Assembly (NCBI RefSeq): GCF_905175375.1
Contig: NZ_CAJIMS010000001.1
Location: 2,604,001 to 2,668,000, forward strand
DNA from: Chryseobacterium aquaeductus
Lineage (GTDB): Bacteria; Bacteroidota; Bacteroidia; Flavobacteriales; Weeksellaceae
Length of the DNA stretch: 64,000 nucleotides
Direction of reading: 5' to 3'
Shown: positions 62,401-64,000 of the stretch, one piece after another
How the letters are laid out: each line of letters starts with the position of its first letter
Position numbering within the stretch: position 1 is the stretch's first letter
The notes under the pieces: model-generated
Database searches by the model: none
Seen by the model: only the letters and a program-made list of their open reading frames with translations
What the model was told of the DNA's origin: nothing
Position numbers and translations under genes: made by a program

Positions 62401-64000
62401 AATTAGCCAATTTTACGAAAGGTGAAGCCGATACTTTAAGGAAAGCGATGGGTAAAAAGCAGATTGAAGTTCTGAATAAAATGTACCCGAAATTCATAGA
62501 AGGAGGAAAAATAAATAATCTTGCTGAAGAACCTTTAAACAAAATCTGGAACGACTGGAAAGCTTTTGCAGAATATGCTTTCAACAAATCTCACTCTACT
62601 TGTTATGCATTAATTGCGTATCATACCGCTTATTTAAAAGCCAATTATCCGGCAGAATATATGGCAAGTGTGATGAGCAATAACATCAACAATACCGAAT
62701 CAATTACGATGTTTATGGAAGATTGTAAGGCGATTGGAGTAGATGTTTTGGGGCCGGATGTGAATGAATCTCAGTATAAATTTTCGGTAAACGAAAAAGG
62801 GCAGATCCGTTTTGGTTTGGGGGCAATAAAAGGGATCGGCGAAGGACCAAGTGAAGGAATTACGAAAGAAAGAGCCAACGGACGATTTAAAAGTATCTAT
62901 GATTTTTTTGAAAGAATTTCGCCTTCTCAAATGAATAAAAGAGTAGCGGAGAGTTTGGTTTTGGCAGGAGCTTTTGACGAATTTAATGCGTATCACAGAG
63001 GTCAGTATTTTGATATTGATATGGCGGGAAGAACGAATTTGGAACGATTGATCAGATACGGACAAAGTTTTCAGGAAAGTAAAAACGAGATGGAAAACTC
63101 TCTTTTTGCAGATTTTGCCGAGGAAGTTCAGATCGAGCAGCCTAAACTGGCACCTTGCCCGGAATGGCCAAATATGCACAAATTAAATAAAGAAAAAGAA
63201 ATCATCGGATTCTATCTTTCTGCGCATCCGCTTGATGAATTCAAATATCACTATCAATTTATGCAGGGCAGACTTTCGAAAAAAGCAGTCCTGGAAAAAG
63301 AAGATGAAGTGAAAGTGGTGATCGATGAAATTCCTATTTTGGAAGTTGATGATAAAGATGAAACGGTGGATATTACAGAAATTATTTCTGATGATATCAT
63401 CGCAGGTGAAGAAGAACTTATTGAGGAAACTACAAAAAAGGCCGAACCAAAAGGGAATTTTGGATTTTTGAATCTGGATGAAGTTGATGCTTTTAAGGAA
63501 CAGGCGTTTGCTAACAAACCACCGGAATTGTTTGAAGAAAAAAAGAAAGACTGGAAAACTCTTCAGAAAGAAAGAGAAAATGGTGGCAGCGGGAAAGAAT
63601 ATACTGTTGCAGGTTTGATTACAGAATACGTAGTGAAAGATGGTTTTAAAAGTGGTGAAAAAGTAGCATTTTTGACGTTAGAAGATTACTCAGGTTCATA
63701 TTCATTCAGGTTGGGCGATCGTGACTATATGCGTTTAAAAGAAAAATTGGAAGTGCAGCGTTTTGTAATCTTAAAAATAAAATTTGCACAGGTAAAAGAC
63801 GGAAGGGTTTTTGTGAATGTGGTAGAAGTCATAGAACTTCAAGAAGCGTTTGAAAAATTTGCAAAAAGCATCTCGTTGGTGATGGATATTATGGATTTTA
63901 GAAAAGAAGATCTTGAGTTTTTCAGAAATGTACTAGATCAGAATAAAGGTGATCAGAAGATTAAATTTTTCATCAAAAATCAAGAAGAAGGATCTGATAT
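59427..64000 (+). CDS. dnaE: DNA polymerase III alpha subunit with N-terminal DEDDh exonuclease (3' end outside window)
   Basis: The first 1524 codons of a long DnaE. Residues about 1-185 are a DnaQ-type exonuclease with a complete DEDDh set (D6, E8, D105, H169, D174). The PHP domain follows (from about 240). Its metal motif is lost: the usual HLHVHS reads YFNFDN (248-253), and TDHGN reads VDLGN (284-288). The polymerase core is intact: GPGRGSAAGS at 653, and the catalytic PDIDIDF at 694-700. A C-terminal OB-type domain begins near residue 1390. This is the replicative polymerase, with proofreading in the same chain. ATG start. Confidence 0.95.
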   Translation, partial: MYLVFDTETTGLPKNFNAPLSDSDNWPRMVQIAWQLHDDDGKLLENQDYIIKPEGYDIPFNAARIHGITTKIANEEGRDLEEVLNEFAEVLERVRVVSGHNVEFDYNIVGAEFFRKNIKDNLQEKPKADTMILGTDYCQLGGGRGGKYKSPKLEELYEKLYGHKFDEAHNAAADVNATAQVFFEMMRIGIIPAEVLKTSEDQLAYFKTLNPNPIKPFGIVIRRQVADFNNKKKQSDVGSIDDIDLGRYFNFDNKSVFSTLTATSSINDLINKATEDQFPAVGMVDLGNMMGAFKFVSAVESTNSDRSKKYKEFVAKKQEAEENGTEFNEAEPISEPLIPVVGCEFYISDRYEQKQFTKDDPDRRTQVVLLAKDFKGYKNLAKLSSIGFLKGFYFGVPRISRELIAEYKEGLIALTSGINGDIPDAILNTGEQKGEELFKWWKKTFEDDFYVQIQNHKLPEEEHLNDVLLHFADKYNVKILAQNQTYYTNKDDSNIQDIVSCIKDGEKLTTPVGKGFGKRRGLASGEYYIKNAHEIKETFLNYPDAFDAYEEFTAKFSPYTLKRDVLLPKFDIPEEFLHSEDEVDGGKRGEMAYLTHLTYEGAKKRYAETGITAEIKERLDFELEVVANTGYPGYFLIVQDFCNEARKMGVWVGPGRGSAAGSAVAYCTGITNVDPIKYDLLFERFLNPERISMPDIDIDFDDEGRDKIIKWVVEKYGKNQVAQIITYSVLGGKSAIKDAGRVLDLPIPDTNNIAKLIPPSPGMNIAKALSKYDKLKPEDQQLVDEMRYVLNTPDDARHDVLASAKKMEGCIRNTGIHACGVIITPEDVSNLVPVTIAAKDADILVSQFDNSVAESAGLLKMDFLGLRTLTIIKDALKLIKQRHNVDIDPDTIPLDDTKTYQLFKEGRTVGIFQYESPGMQKYMRELKPTVFADLIAMNALYRPGPIKYIPNFINRKHGIEEIVYDLPETEEYLKETYGITVYQEQVMLLSQKLANFTKGEADTLRKAMGKKQIEVLNKMYPKFIEGGKINNLAEEPLNKIWNDWKAFAEYAFNKSHSTCYALIAYHTAYLKANYPAEYMASVMSNNINNTESITMFMEDCKAIGVDVLGPDVNESQYKFSVNEKGQIRFGLGAIKGIGEGPSEGITKERANGRFKSIYDFFERISPSQMNKRVAESLVLAGAFDEFNAYHRGQYFDIDMAGRTNLERLIRYGQSFQESKNEMENSLFADFAEEVQIEQPKLAPCPEWPNMHKLNKEKEIIGFYLSAHPLDEFKYHYQFMQGRLSKKAVLEKEDEVKVVIDEIPILEVDDKDETVDITEIISDDIIAGEEELIEETTKKAEPKGNFGFLNLDEVDAFKEQAFANKPPELFEEKKKDWKTLQKERENGGSGKEYTVAGLITEYVVKDGFKSGEKVAFLTLEDYSGSYSFRLGDRDYMRLKEKLEVQRFVILKIKFAQVKDGRVFVNVVEVIELQEAFEKFAKSISLVMDIMDFRKEDLEFFRNVLDQNKGDQKIKFFIKNQEEGSD

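Noticed and set aside
1..64000. tRNA, rRNA, riboswitch and CRISPR search
   Set aside because: No cloverleaf-like sequences, rRNA blocks or regularly spaced direct repeats with unique spacers were recognised by eye; short or divergent ncRNAs cannot be excluded.

Overview
The window is a low-GC (by eye about one third G+C) chromosomal segment from a Flavobacteriia bacterium, most likely Chryseobacterium or a close Weeksellaceae relative. This rests on a type IX secretion (type B) C-terminal sorting domain, exact Bacteroidetes -7 promoter boxes (TAnnTTTG), two class A beta-lactamases resembling the CGA/CIA/CME group of Chryseobacterium and Elizabethkingia, a DnaJ with only two CxxCxGxG motifs, a DnaE with a fused exonuclease, and a fused E1 alpha-beta dehydrogenase. 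No rRNA, tRNA or CRISPR array was seen.

Layout. 1-5.2 kb: a truncated S41 protease lipoprotein, an NAPE-PLD-like metallo-hydrolase, a small GNAT, a Bcr/CflA-type MFS exporter and cutC. 5.3-11.4 kb: purB and purL separated by a REP-associated HUH transposase (RAYT) and six copies of its palindromic repeat. 11.5-17.6 kb: a barstar-like protein, dgkA, dnaN, pheT and a META lipoprotein. 17.7-26.8 kb: a polytopic membrane protein, 3-hydroxybutyryl-CoA dehydrogenase, a tandem pair of class A beta-lactamases in duplicated flanks, a decayed lipoprotein gene, a Gfo/Idh/MocA oxidoreductase, pcm, and a 2-hydroxyacid dehydrogenase. 27.0-33.5 kb: a 1399-residue T9SS cargo protein with nine tandem modules, then hutU. 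33.6-36.4 kb: an accessory pair (SHOCT membrane protein plus DUF4238) and 1.2 kb of repeat-rich non-coding DNA. 36.5-48 kb: DUF808, an acyltransferase, grpE-dnaJ, mntH with a DtxR-like operator, a DUF937-OmpA fusion, proS, a Trp/Gly-rich lipoprotein and an OMPP1-like outer-membrane protein. 48-53.9 kb: a ZIP transporter, two methyltransferases, a two-gene ATPase plus HNH nuclease module resembling Septu (PtuAB) anti-phage systems, and a glycosyltransferase. 53.9-64 kb: a Cys/Met-metabolism PLP enzyme divergent from an Lrp/AsnC regulator, a bestrophin-like channel, the E1 alpha-beta fusion, and the first 1524 codons of dnaE.

Most of the window is core metabolism. The accessory items most worth following are the ATPase-HNH pair (50.9-52.8 kb), the RAYT/REP block (6.8-7.6 kb), the beta-lactamase duplication (20.4-22.4 kb), the nested-palindrome block (35.6-35.8 kb), and the exonuclease-fused DnaE with an eroded PHP domain (59.4 kb to the end).
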